This document shows, piece by piece, positions 45,794 through 56,329 of a stretch of DNA of 64,000 nucleotides. Within the stretch, counting starts at the first letter, position 1, and each line of letters starts with the position of its first letter. Made by a program: the position numbers and the translations under genes. The DNA is taken from NCBI GenBank assembly GCA_041675025.1, contig JBAYUS010000003.1:1-64000 (forward strand). The letters run 5' to 3'. The notes under the pieces were generated by a model. The model worked only from the letters and a program-made list of their open reading frames with translations, was not told where the DNA came from and did not search any database. This DNA comes from CAJBLF01 sp041675025. Its GTDB lineage: Bacteria; Patescibacteriota; Gracilibacteria; Absconditabacterales; Absconditicoccaceae.

Positions 45794-47353
45794 ATGTTTC
45801 TCTTATTTTTTCTCGTATTCACCTTAATTTTTACGATTTTTGAAAATATTTTTCTCGCCAGTATTTCTGTTTTTCTTGTATGTACTATACTGCTGATATA
45901 TCAGTTTATAAGCAGAAAAAAAATACTAGGTAGAAAATTACTAATATCATTACTATGATGATTTTTTCTAGCAGGAATAATATTTGGTATCAAAGAATAT
46001 CTCTACTATTGATGAATCCAAGAAAATCAAACAACAATAATCTGAACGTGAATCGTGTCAGATATTTCTAGTCAATGAAAATATGTATTTACCTATTGAG
46101 ATGCCGATTATTTGCTCTATTCAAAAAAAGAATATGGTATCGGAGATCAGATTCGGATAGTTTGAAGAATTCAAAATTCACAACATCAAGACTGATTTTC
46201 CTATCGAAAGATTTCTTCCTGAACATTCGCCGTTCCTTTATTTTCTGGATCCTTCGACTTCGCCAAACGGATGAAGATGAAATGACGAAAAGGAATTATT
46301 TATGAGGATAATTCAATCCGTGTCGACGTCATTCCCGACCTGATCGGGAATCCATACAAAGCAAACTGGATTCCCGCCTTCGCGGGAATGACGTGAACGC
46401 AGTCTAATCCGTCTCCATCAATTTGATGGATAAAACAGATGAAAAAGTGACTGCAAGAAAAGATAATTCAGGTCTACGGAAAAAATCGCGTTTCGGGATT
46501 GATATTATGAATGTTGATAGGCGACAAGTCACAGATTCCAGAATCAGAGTATCAAAGTTTTATTAATTCTGGACTTGTCCATCTAGTTGCCGTAAGTGGT
46601 GGAAACATTCTCATGATTGTCGTGTTTCTCCAATGTATATTACTATTTATTCCATTCTATCCTAGACTTGGACTGATATTACTCACTATTATTGGGTATA
46701 GCTTGATGTGTGGACTCGACTCTAGCGTCTTTCGTGCGATGTTGATGGGTGGATTGTCTATGATTGCCTTGTTTCGAGGAAGAGAAATCAATATCTGGAG
46801 ACTTTTGTCTATTAGTGTTTTCATTATGCTGATAATTAATCCTTACTTTTTGGCATATGATACCGGGTTTTTATTATCTTATAGTGCATTGATTGGGATC
46901 ATTTATTTTGATAGTTTACAGAAAAAAAATGAAAAAAAAGAAGAAAATAATGTCAAAAAATGATTACAATATATCTATAAAAGCTATATTGCACCTAGTA
47001 TTTGAGCGAGTATAGGAATCTTCCCGGTCATCATATTTTTCATGGGAAAAATAAACCTCCTCGGAATCGTAGGAAATTTGTTCGTCTTGCCTCTCGTACC
47101 CTTCGTAATGATTTATGGATTTGTAAGTATTCGACTGTATTCACTTCTGGGATGGGAATGGTTACTCTGGATTGAAAAAATTCTCGTGCAATACATATAT
47201 AAAATTTCTGATCTTCTTTCTCAGTATGGGCTCTATTTCACCGTTACCTGATTACGATTCAAATATCTGGTTTTGCTCGTATGTATAGCATTATTTATAA
47301 TATGGCGCTTCAGAAGAGTTGAAACATTGAAAAATGGAAAAGTGGAAAAATAA
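45794..47353 (+). CDS. comEC: DNA uptake channel ComEC (short form)
   Basis: 519 residues with UGA as Gly. N-terminal membrane pair, an OB-like external domain (about 75-170), then the competence domain: VSGLILGMLIGDKSQIP, GLVHLVAVSGGNILMIV, CGLDSSVFRAMLMGGLSM, TGFLLSYSALIGI. It should form the inner-membrane channel for transforming DNA. It lacks the C-terminal metallo-beta-lactamase domain of full-length ComEC (about 750 aa). Residues about 179-200 (VIPDLIGNPYKANWIPAFAG) are coded by an in-frame copy of the GTCATTCCCG repeat. Confidence 0.9.
46327..46394. repeat. GTCATTCCCG-type palindromic repeat inside comEC
   Basis: CGTCATTCCCGACC, TGATCGGGAATCC, then GGATTCCCGCC and CGCGGGAATGACG: two hairpins. 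The same sequence family occurs outside genes at 47484, 47848 and 47949. Confidence 0.9.
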
Positions 47354-47483
47354 TAAAATAATAAGAATTGACAGGTATAGACAGGGTTTTTTTAACATTT
47401 TACTATCAAAAATGCTAAAACAATGTTAAAAAGTAATTTACCACAACATTCCAGCGTAATTCATGAGTTTTACCGTTCCCCGT

Positions 47484-47514
47484 CATTCCCGACCTGATCG
47501 GGAATCCATACTAC
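47484..47514. repeat. GTCATTCCCG-type repeat, half copy
   Basis: CGTCATTCCCGACCTGATCGG and following bases match the left half of the comEC copy; 27 bases before the GIY-YIG start. Confidence 0.85.
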
Positions 47515-47540
47515 AAAACTTTACTTACTAAACACATCAT

Positions 47541-47825
47541 ATGGAGTCATTTGTATATATATTAGCCAGTAAAAAGAATGGTACTCTCTATATAGGTGTT
47601 ACCAATAATGTCGGTAGAAGGACGTATGAACATAGGGAATGAGTGAACGAAGGATTTACTAAAAAATATAATGTAAAAATATTGGTATACTATGAATCAT
47701 TTGTTTTTATAGTCGACGCTATCATAAGAGAAAAACAATTAAAAAAATGGAATAGACAACGAAAAATAGATCTTATAGAAAAATATAATCCGACCTGGAA
47801 AGATTTGTATCATGAGTCATGATAG
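47541..47825 (+). CDS. GIY-YIG nuclease family protein
   Basis: 94 residues, TAG stop. VYILASKKNGTLYIGVTNNVGRR is the GIY-YIG core with catalytic Tyr and Arg; EHREG, IIREKQLKKWNRQRK with the conserved Glu and basic helix, and the closing NPTWKDLY follow. This is the small single-domain (YhbQ/UPF0213-like) class with nuclease or structure-specific activity. It is flanked on both sides by the GTCATTCCCG repeats. Confidence 0.93.
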
Positions 47826-47847
47826 TATGGATTCCGGCTGTTTTAGC

Positions 47848-47980
47848 GTCATTCCCGACCTGATCGGGAATCCATACTTAGCAAACTGGATTCCCGCTTT
47901 CGCGGGAATGACGTAATAGAGTGGAAGACGCGGGAATGACGTGGAGTAGTGTGGATTCCCGCTTTCGCGGGAATGACGCT
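47848..47980. repeat. GTCATTCCCG-type repeats, full copy plus extra half
   Basis: A full two-hairpin copy (47848-47916) ending GGGAATGACG and a further GGATTCCCGCTTTCGCGGG half (about 47951-47979). Confidence 0.9.
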
Positions 47981-48525
47981 AGAGGGGTTGGGGGAGTAAA
48001 TACCCCCTTATAGACATACTATACATATTTTTTATAAAAACGGTATATAATATATAAGCCAAGCAATTTACTATTATATGTAGGTAAGAAGCTATTTCTT
48101 TCTGTTTTAGGTACAAGATCCGCTAACAAAAGGTTGTCACAAAATAGACACTTATTCGTATGCCATATCAGAAGGATGGGATCTTTAGTAATAAAGAAAG
48201 GCAAGCTTGCTTCACGGTGAGCAGTGGTGTTTCTTTCCAAAAAAGTTAAGTTCTTCATAGTCAAATTATACTCATGAAGGATTTAGTATTTTTTGGAAAA
48301 TCACCTCTATTAAAAGCAGTGTTGGACTACGTTTTAGCTGTTAGCATAGACTGTCCAATATTGTCTTGTATTTGTCGCTCAAATTATTAATGTAAAAGAA
48401 AGTTACCGTGTGGAGACACGGAACATCTTCATGTTCATTTGGAAAGGCTCCAATGAATATGGCTATTACATCCGCCTATTTGGCTGTGAGCCAAAAAACC
48501 TTTTTATATTGTATTTTATTATTAC
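47981..48525. other. long leader of the S-layer gene
   Basis: No convincing gene. Just before the S-layer start lie four small hairpins in a row: CCGTGTGGAGACACGG (48406-48421), GAACATCTTCATGTTC (48421-48436), TTGGA/TCCAA (48439-48453) and TTGGCTGTGAGCCAA (48480-48494). Long structured leaders often stabilise S-layer mRNA. I did not find a clear promoter. An open frame on the minus strand (48019-48264) looks like chance. Confidence 0.45.
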
Positions 48526-51500
48526 ATGAAAAATTTTAAGAAATTGTTTGCAAGCGTAGCTATTGTAGCTATGTTGGCATCATCTATACCTACAACAGTT
48601 CTTGGAGCTGCTACGTATAGTGATGAATTACAAGGTGCATATGATTATGCTTACGGAAATGGTATAACTACTATGTCTTCTATTGAAAATGCTAATATGT
48701 ATGGTTCTCTAACAAGAGTAGCTATGGCTAAAATGATGGCTAACTACGCTATTGAAGTATTAGGACAAACTCCTGACACATCAAAGGTTTGCGAATTCCC
48801 AGACGTATCAGCTGCTTTAGATGCTCAATATGACAACGGTGTAACAAACGCTTGTCAATTAGGTTTGATGGGTGTTGGTATCAACGCTTTCAATCCAAAT
48901 GGTATCGTAACTAGAGCACAATTTGGAACAGTTCTTTCTAGAGCTCTTTATGGTGATGTGTACAATGTGGATACTAATCCATATTATGCAGAACACTTAG
49001 CTGCTCTTAAAGATGCTGGTATCATGACTATGATTTCTAACCCAGATCAATTGGAAGTTAGAGGATATGTTATGCTTATGATGCAAAGAGCAGACGAAGG
49101 TACTGCAACTCCAGAAATTTGTACAACTCCTGAAAATGTATTGTCTTGTTCATTAGGTTTGGATACTTGTCCAACTGTATGTCAAGCAGTTCAAGAATCT
49201 AAAGTTGGAACAATCAGTGTTTCTGCTGTAGGAGCTAACTATTCATCTATTCCTAACACTGGAGCAGTTAAATTTGCTACAGTTACATTTACAGCTGGTG
49301 CTGATGATGTAAACGTTTATGGAGTAACATTTGAAAAACAAGCTCTTTCAACTATACCTTCTGCAACAAGAATGTATTTTGAAAAAGAAGGAGCAAGAGT
49401 TAGTGGAAAAGCTAGTTTCTCTCAAAATAAAGCAGTTGTATCTTTCTCTACAGCATTGTCTGTAAAAGCAGGTGCTTCAGAAGTTGTTGATCTCTATGTA
49501 TTGTTAAATGGATCAACAGTAGGTAACGAATATCAATTCGCTTCTACATATATAGATTCTTCTGCTGCAACAACTAATGGAACTATCGTAACTCCATTGA
49601 TGAGAACACTTAGCTATGATATAGCAGCTCTCACTATGGCAGATGCTGGTGCAATTGCATCTTACAAAGTAGATGCAACTAAATTAGTTGAATTAGGTCA
49701 ATTTAGTTTTGGTACATTCACTAATAGAACAGATAAAGATCTTAGCTTCAAAGCTATCACTCTTAATCAATCTGGAAATGCTAGCTTAAGCTACCTTTCT
49801 GATCTTGTTATTTATAGAGACGATGTTAAGGTTTCTACTAAAGCAACTGTAGACGGTAGAAATGTATCGTTCGTTTTAAACGATTTGATCACATCTACTT
49901 CTTCTTCAACAATCAATTATGTTGTTAAAGGAAAAATCACTAATGCAGAAAGAGTTGGATATATTTACCAATTTGCTGTAAGATATCCAGAAAATACTCT
50001 AGTAGAAGAAGTTGGAACAAACTTTAAAGCTACTATAAATAATGGGACAACTGTATTAAACCTTTCTACTATGACTATCAATGGTGGTGATGTTAAATTT
50101 AACCAACCAGCAATGTCTTACACTAAAGATGTTGTACCTGGATCATTGGCAGTAGAATTCTACAAGGGAACAATTTCTACTCTTGAAGGAGTAACATTAC
50201 AAAATCCTACTCTTGCTTTTGATGGTGGAACATTGACAGGAACAGACGTTCTTAGAACTATCTACATGAAAATCGGAAACACAGTATTATCTGCAAATCC
50301 TCCTTCAACAATTACAGGAAATGTAGTATTTGATGGAACTGTAACAATAAATGGAACAGTAGATGTATTAGTATATGCTGATATAAAAGATACAGCAACT
50401 GCTACATCTGTTAAATTCACAAACACTATTTCATTAAGTACTTTCGCTGGACCAAATGAATATAGTTCAAATGGACAAACAGTATCTTCTGCAATTGGAT
50501 CATTATCTCCAGTTACTAATAATGTAGTTGCTGCTGGTCTTCAAATGGTTAACACATATTCTAATGCACAAAACGTACAAAAGGGAAATATGGATCTTAA
50601 ATTAGCTGATCTTAAATTCTCTACTACTACTGATGTGATATCAAAAATATCTTCATTCCATGCTCAAATTAGTGGAATAAATATGTATAATTTCCAAGGA
50701 GGTACAGTAACAGTTTATGATGCAGCTGGTACAGCTCTCGTAAGCGACACTATTACTTCTGGAACAGATTTACTTACATTCTTATTACCAAATGTAGTAA
50801 ATGTTTCTAAAACTACTCCAGCTATCTTCACATTGAAGTTAGATCAAGTAGCTAATGCTACTACTTCTGGAAATACATTTAAACTTCTTTTCGCTACAGG
50901 TGGTACTTATGGAGTAGTTGCTAAGAACTTTATTACTAACAACAATATCTATCCTACAGCTGCTGCTGTAAGTTCAACATTAACAGTTGTTGCTGCTGGT
51001 ACAGTAACTAACGTTGCTACAAGCTTCTCTCCTAAATTAGTACAATTGAATGGAACAACTGTTTCTTTGGGAACAGTAAAATTCACTCCATACAATGGTA
51101 ATGCATACCTAAAAAATATGTACCTTTCATTATCTGGAAGCAATACAGATATGTACACTGAATTAACTCTTCAAGATAGTGGACAAGTTGTTGCTACATT
51201 TATGGATAATGGTACTACACCATTCTTTACAAATCTTAGCGCATCAGCACTTGCTGCAGGAGCTACTAAGACGTATGATATCGTAGGTACACTTAAGACA
51301 GCTACAACAGCTGCTAACTTAAGTACTGGTTTCGTAATCAACCTTACATCAGCTGGTTTCGAAAGTATGAATGGAATAGTTATAACTGGTACAGTTGCTG
51401 CTCCAACATTATCTTCTATAATTGAATTTGTTAAAGCTAAACCAACTGTGAGCTATGTAAGTTCACAAAAAGGTGGAAATGCTGTATATACATTCAGAAT

Positions 51501-51903
51501 CGCTGCTAATGGTGGTGATGTAAAACTTGATAGAGTTTCACTTGCTGTTTCTAATAATACTTCTGCTGCTACAACAACAGGAACATTATATCTTGGAAAC
51601 GAAGGAGGAACTTCATTAGGAACTGCTACTATCGTTACAGGTGCTAATACTTTGGTATTTGGAAGTGGTGCAAGTCTTAGTGGAACAGTAAATATTACTA
51701 ATGGATCATACCAAGACTTCACATTAGTATTCCCTGTATCTACATGGTTTGCTTGAACAGTTCAAGGAAATATCGGTATAGAAGTAAACAATATGTGATA
51801 TTATGATACATTCACTGATGGTACTTCAATACTTCATCCTTCTATGTTCAATTCATACAAATGGGATATCGCTCCAGTTTCAACTTTAGTTACTCTTGAG
51901 TAA
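48526..51903 (+). CDS. S-layer protein with SLH-like domains
   Basis: 1125 residues. Signal peptide (ending TTVLGA), then about 165 residues with SLH-like repeats (YDYAYGNGITT, LTRVAMAKMMANYA, GIVTRAQFGTVLSRAL, EHLAALKDAGIMT), then about 900 residues of Thr/Ser/Val/Ala-rich beta-sandwich repeats typical of surface arrays. SLH domains bind pyruvylated wall polysaccharide, consistent with the csaB-like gene. Codon use is restricted: about 90 glycines use GGN before the first UGA at codon 1077 (FAGTVQ), and only one more UGA follows. A strong terminator comes right after. Confidence 0.88.
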
Positions 51904-51948
51904 TTACTAGTTAACTAGAGTCCTATATACTCCGCACTCGCGGAAACG

Positions 51949-51980
51949 AAAAAACCCTGGCCGAAAGGCTGGGGTTTTTT
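51949..51980 (+). terminator. terminator of S-layer gene
   Basis: AAAACCCTGGCC GAAA GGCTGGGGTTTT stem with a six-T tail. Confidence 0.92.
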
Positions 51981-51989
51981 CTGTAGATA

Positions 51990-52110
51990 AATCTTTTTAT
52001 AAATCCTCTCCCCGCCGTATGGCGGGGTATCTCCTTTTTCAAGGAGAACTTTAGTTAACTAGTGACCCCCTTGAAAAAGGGGGAGGAATCCGCCGATGCG
52101 GATGGGGGAT
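51990..52110. repeat. GC-rich palindrome cluster
   Basis: CCCCGCCGTATGGCGGGG, CTCCTTTTTCAAGGAG, CCCCCTTGAAAAAGGGGG and CCGCCGATGCGG in sequence, ending in GGGGGATTTATAAA. Similar groups at 17440 and 56018. Confidence 0.75.
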
Positions 52111-52500
52111 TTATAAAAATATTTCTTGTTCTCTTATCTTTATTTGTTCTTTTAGGTCTTCTATAACTCAGTTCAGACGGTGTTCTATATCGTCATTAGT
52201 GTATCTAATTATTTTTATTCAACAATGTAATAGTATGTGTGTTCTGTGTTTGTCATATTCTTCTTGATCTTGATGATATCAACCATCTATCTCTATACCA
52301 AGTCTTAGCTTAGAACAGTAGAAGTCTAGAATAAAAGAACTAATTATTTTCTGTCTCAAAAATCTATATCAAAGCTTATTATGTTTTAAAACTATATTCC
52401 AAAAAAGAGCCTCGGCCTTTGTTAAATTTGGCTGAAATCTATGATGTTTGGCATAATCTTTGAGTGAAGTGTTATATGGTATGAAAAGGAGGATATCCAT
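52111..52500 (-). CDS. DUF559 endonuclease-like protein
   Basis: 129 residues with UGA as Gly. NLTKAEALFWNIVLKHNKLGYRFLRQ, then SSFILDFYCSKLRLGIEIDGGYH and HCGIKIIRYTNDDI are the DUF559 pattern: a small PD-(D/E)XK nuclease fold with D (LDFYC) and E (IEIDG) as metal ligands. Often linked to mobile DNA or repair; substrate unknown. Flanked by the repeat cluster. Confidence 0.9.
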
Positions 52501-52526
52501 TAGAAGATTTAATTATAATACAGAAA

Positions 52527-53171
52527 TTAATAGAACTTAAATGAGTCTATAATTTTATTTGCCTGAGGAAAATTATAACTATCTAAAACTAAATCATATA
52601 TAATATCATTATCAACGAAACAAAAATGTGTTATATATGTATATCTATAAGGATCTATGTTTCATTCAGTAAAAAAAGTAAGTTGTGTAATGAATATATT
52701 TTTATCATTCATGACTCTAGTGGTTGTTTCTTTAGAAAAAGTAGGTAATCAATTATAATTAGTTTGTAAGAGACAGATATCTTTATCTATCAGAGATCTA
52801 TCTAGTAAATTAGTATCTCACACAGTAATATAAAAAGATTTTGGATATGCTTTTTCAAAAAAAGCAAGATTTTCATTATTAGATGATTTAGAATTTAAAT
52901 TATCATATGACCAAGTATTTAAATCTTTTGGTATATTAATAGAAAATAAATCTTTATACACAATATTATGTCATGAAATAAAGATAGTTTTTATGGCTCA
53001 TGTAATAGATAAAAATCATGAAAGTTTTCATCATGTTGATATTGGTTCTATATTATTCTTTCAAAGATTTATGTTTCATGATAAATTTGTTCAATACAAA
53101 TTTGTTGTATTTTGACTACATCATGTTAATCAGAGAATCAAAAGAGATAGCATAAATAAAGCTCATTTCAT
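52527..53171 (-). CDS. lipoprotein with UGA in the lipobox
   Basis: 214 residues. Lipoprotein signal MLSLLILGLTGCSQNT: the Gly before the lipid Cys is UGA. With UGA as stop the frame would be broken into unreadable pieces (15 or so in-frame TGA). The mature part is Asn/Ser/Thr-rich, with LDLFSINIPKDLNTW-like strands and few charges; no family recognised. It should be processed by the LspA at 15777. Confidence 0.75.
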
Positions 53172-53199
53172 ATTTCATTTATTTTAAATAGTAAAATAA

Positions 53200-53222
53200 T
53201 AGGGGAGGAAATGCCTCCCCTA
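53200..53222. terminator. hairpin between two minus-strand genes
   Basis: TAGGGGAGG / CCTCCCCTA stem with five-base loop; weak T-run, so termination is probable but not certain. Confidence 0.6.
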
Positions 53223-53260
53223 TACATAATAGAATCAATGAAAGCAAGTGAAATTTACTA

Positions 53261-54184
53261 TCATTGAGCATTCAAATAAAAAGGCACAGATACATTGTTG
53301 ACTCGTAGATTAGTATGAGCATGAGGAGAAGATGCTCCACTTGATCCGAGTATTCCTATTTGATCAATGCCAGCACGAACATATTTACCTACATAAAGAT
53401 TGCTTGGATAACTTTGTAAATGAGCAACATAAAATCGGTAAAGATTTCCATTGGCTGCCTTTTGGATAATAGCAACATATTTACTATAGCCATATCCAGA
53501 TACATAATATTGTCCAATTGCATCAACATAGCCATCCAAAGGAGAACGAATAATTCTACCTAAATCATTGGTACGATTCCAATCATCTGAATAATATTCA
53601 CTTGTACCTACGTGTGCGCCTTGTCCCCAACCATTTCCACTGCCACCTTCTTGTCCACCGTTCCAAGTACAACGATTATACCAACTTGATCCATCAGCAC
53701 CAAAAGGCCAAACAATAGCAAATGGAGAACTATTAAACATGTTTTTGCTATTACAGAGTGTATAAGCAGTTCCGCTTATGTTGGTATGATTATAATTATA
53801 GACATAACGCCAGTCATACCAACCATTAATAGATATTGTTTTGGAAAGAGTCCAATAACTACCAGTTCTTGTCATAGGGAAATACGTAGTAATTCCCGTA
53901 GCTTTTTCATAAAGTTTTACTGCCAAAGACAATGTTCCCGAAGGATCATAAACTTTAAAATAGTAATACGTAGAATTTGGTTTCCCAAACGTGGGACTTA
54001 CATTTAATTCTACTATGCCGGCTTTCAGATTTTCTGTATGTATTGGAACAGAATCACCAACACCATTTTCATCACTAATATTAACACTTGAAGACTGTTC
54101 ATCCATCATTGGAGATATGTCTTCTTTTTGGCAGGCTCCTAAACTTAGTAGGAGGATTATTGCCATAAACATAAATTTTTTCAT
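53261..54184 (-). CDS. lipoprotein with M23-like peptidase domain
   Basis: 307 residues. Signal ends LLLSLGACQ, lipidated Cys at residue 19. A beta domain (about 50-150) precedes an M23/LytM-like region: GAHVGTSEYYSDD, IIRSPLDGYVDAIG, YRFYVAHLQS, VRAGIDQIGILGSSGASSPHAHTNLRV. The first HxGxD-type ligand is degenerate (HVGTSEYYSDD) and the last HxH is HAH, so metal binding is plausible. None of about 32 glycines uses UGA, unlike its neighbours, and the style is Bacteroidota-like; recent transfer is likely (inference). Confidence 0.8.
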   Translation of the reverse strand: MKKFMFMAIILLLSLGACQKEDISPMMDEQSSSVNISDENGVGDSVPIHTENLKAGIVELNVSPTFGKPNSTYYYFKVYDPSGTLSLAVKLYEKATGITTYFPMTRTGSYWTLSKTISINGWYDWRYVYNYNHTNISGTAYTLCNSKNMFNSSPFAIVWPFGADGSSWYNRCTWNGGQEGGSGNGWGQGAHVGTSEYYSDDWNRTNDLGRIIRSPLDGYVDAIGQYYVSGYGYSKYVAIIQKAANGNLYRFYVAHLQSYPSNLYVGKYVRAGIDQIGILGSSGASSPHAHTNLRVNNVSVPFYLNAQ

Positions 54185-54915
54185 AACGAAAAGTTTTAAA
54201 TTGGTTTATAATTGATTGTTAATTTCATCAATAAAATACTATCGGGAACAATCTCTTGATGAGCAAAATCGTTCCGTCTGCTTCCCGTTGCTAGCTTGGA
54301 AAGTATCCATGCGGTAATCAGTCGCATGTTTTTTTGTTTTCTGTTTACAGGTGTTTATATATGAGACTATACAAACCATAATTGGTTGTGATTGTCTGAA
54401 TGGCTTTTCGTTCATTCCCCCACATTTTTACCTGCTAGACAGAATGTGGGAGCGAACAGTTGTGTTTGTTGCCATACAAACATAAGGAATGAGATTATAA
54501 GTTCGGCTGATAAACATATCGATGTTTCAAACAGACACGATGCTTGCTCATTACCGCAAGAGATTTTATCGAGACAAAACATGAAAAAAACTGAAGAAGT
54601 TAGGACAAAAGTTTGCACCCGGGTGCAGACTAGAAATACTTTAGTTCCAAAGCTACTTCGTAATCATCGCACCCGGGTGCTTACGAATAAACAAAAAAAT
54701 ACCCAATCCGGAGATCGAGCATTTTAGATTAGTCCGTACCTAGTTTTCGAGAGAAAAAGACAAAACAATATCAGATAAAAAAATGTCATTAGTTCACTTT
54801 GTTCACGTAATGTACTTCGTGTAATTCGCTTCGCGTAATGAAAATTTACCATAAATTACGTTCGCCTTAGCGAACAAATTACGGACGAAGTCCAAATTAC
54901 ATCCCGAAGGGATAA
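54185..54915. other. long repeat-rich intergenic region
   Basis: About 730 bases. Holds the minus-strand promoter area of the M23 gene, two GCACCCGGGTGC palindromes (54616-54627, 54669-54680), a CCCACATT/AATGTGGG hairpin near 54420, and at 54783-54915 a cluster of short GTAAT/ATTAC palindromes like that at 37715. An open frame at 54392-54727 covers the repeats and is not supported. Confidence 0.6.
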
Positions 54916-55974
54916 TTATTTCTTACTTTTGAGTTCACTCCAGAGTTTTTCTTGGTCTTTAGATAATTTTTTCGGTATGTCGACCTGAGGTATCACATAT
55001 AAATCACCCTTCTTATTTAAGAATCCACCAGCACCAAATCCCTTACCACTGATCTTGATCATGTCACCGACCTGCGTTCCTTTTGGTACCTTGATTTTTA
55101 GCTTTCCTTCTGGGTGCTCAACAGTGATTTCTCATCATAATACCATATCAAAAAGACTTACATTTGCCTTGGTATAGAGATTTTCACCCTTCCTTTCGTA
55201 GAGTCTAGAATTGACGACATTGATCTGAATATAGAAGTCACCAACATGATGACCAGATGATTCATTTCCTTTACTAGCAAATTTAATATATGCGCCTGCT
55301 TTGATTGCGGCAGGTATTTCTACTTCTAAGGTTTCTTTTACTTTTTCTAATCATCCATTAGCCAGTGGCTTGCCATCTTTCGTAAAGATTTTTCCGCTAC
55401 CGCTACAATTTGGACATGTTGCTTGGCTTTGCATAACTCCGAAAGGCGTATTTACTTGTTGGACTACGCTACCGTGACCATTACAAGATTCACATTTTTT
55501 TTCATCAGCTCCAGCTACTTTTTTCATTCTGCTGTAGGCTATTTTTTTAGTTACTCCTGTGTAAGATTCTTCGAAACTAATGTCTATGGCTACTTGGATG
55601 TCTTCTCCGCCTTGTGTGCTTTTTCTTCTCGATCATCAGCCGAATCCCCCACCAAAAATACCCCCCATAAGATCACCAATATCAAAATCTCAGAAATCAA
55701 CTCCTCATTGACCACCTCAAAATCAACCAAATCATCCCTGACCATCAAATCACGAATATCCACCTTTCCTATAAGCATCGTATTGGCCTTTTTTCTTTTC
55801 GTCGCCGATAACTTGATATGCTTCATTCATTTCTTGAAACTTTTTTTTATCTCCTCATTTATCTGGATGATGCTTAACTGCTGCTTTTTTAAATGCTTTT
55901 TTGATCTCTTCTGCAGAAGCTTCTTCTTTGACTCCGAGAATATCATAATAGTTCTTTTTTACATCAAAATCCAT
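54916..55974 (-). CDS. dnaJ: DnaJ-type chaperone with two zinc motifs
   Basis: 352 residues. J domain with YDILGVKEEAS and HHPDKGGDKKKFQEMNEAY (HPD motif; the following Gly is UGA), a G/F region in which many glycines are UGA, then only two CxxCxGxG motifs (CESCNGHG and CPNCSGSG) instead of four, and the C-terminal substrate domain with VEIPAAIKAGAYIKF and the second beta-sandwich (KVPKGTQVGDMIKISGKGFG). It stimulates DnaK. The zinc domain has lost one of its two zinc sites. No dnaK or grpE is adjacent. Confidence 0.92.
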
Positions 55975-56017
55975 TAATTGAAATATTTAAATATTTAAAA
56001 TCACTTTATCATGTACC

Positions 56018-56150
56018 CTCTTTGTTTTAAAGAGGGAGGTATCCTATGGATGGGAGATTTTACAAAAGTCACAAAATCCTCCGCCGGAGTTTATCCCGCA
56101 CAACAGTTGCGGGGGCACCTCCTTTCAGTAAAGGAGGAACATTTATCTTA
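56018..56150. repeat. GC-rich palindrome cluster
   Basis: CCTCTTTGTTTTAAAGAGG, CCTCCGCCGGAGG-like, CCCGCACAACAGTTGCGGG and CCTCCTTTCAGTAAAGGAGG in a row, related to 51990-52110. Confidence 0.75.
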
Positions 56151-56265
56151 ATTTTTTGGGTAGCACGATAGTGTCTAGGGTGATATTATAGGGAATTTTT
56201 TTAAAAATGCAAATTATTCTCAGATATAAAGCATAAAAAAGTCCCTAAAAAAAGTACTCTAAAAT

Positions 56266-56293
56266 TTGACAGGATTTTTTTTCTGAGTATAAT
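56266..56293 (+). promoter_or_regulatory. strong promoter of the 56330 gene
   Basis: Consensus TTGACA (56266-56271) and TATAAT (56288-56293) with a 16-base spacer, 36 bases before the start. Confidence 0.85.
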
Positions 56294-56329
56294 TGAAGTA
56301 GTTAAATTTAGTATTTAAACCTAAAAGTA

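Noticed and set aside
48019..48264. 81-codon minus-strand frame before the S-layer gene
   Set aside because: Composition looks random, no homology recognised, and it overlaps the likely leader/promoter zone of the S-layer gene.
54392..54727. 111-codon open frame on the plus strand
   Set aside because: It runs across two GCACCCGGGTGC palindromes and other repeats, its amino-acid composition is unlike the neighbours, and it has no ribosome binding site or motif.
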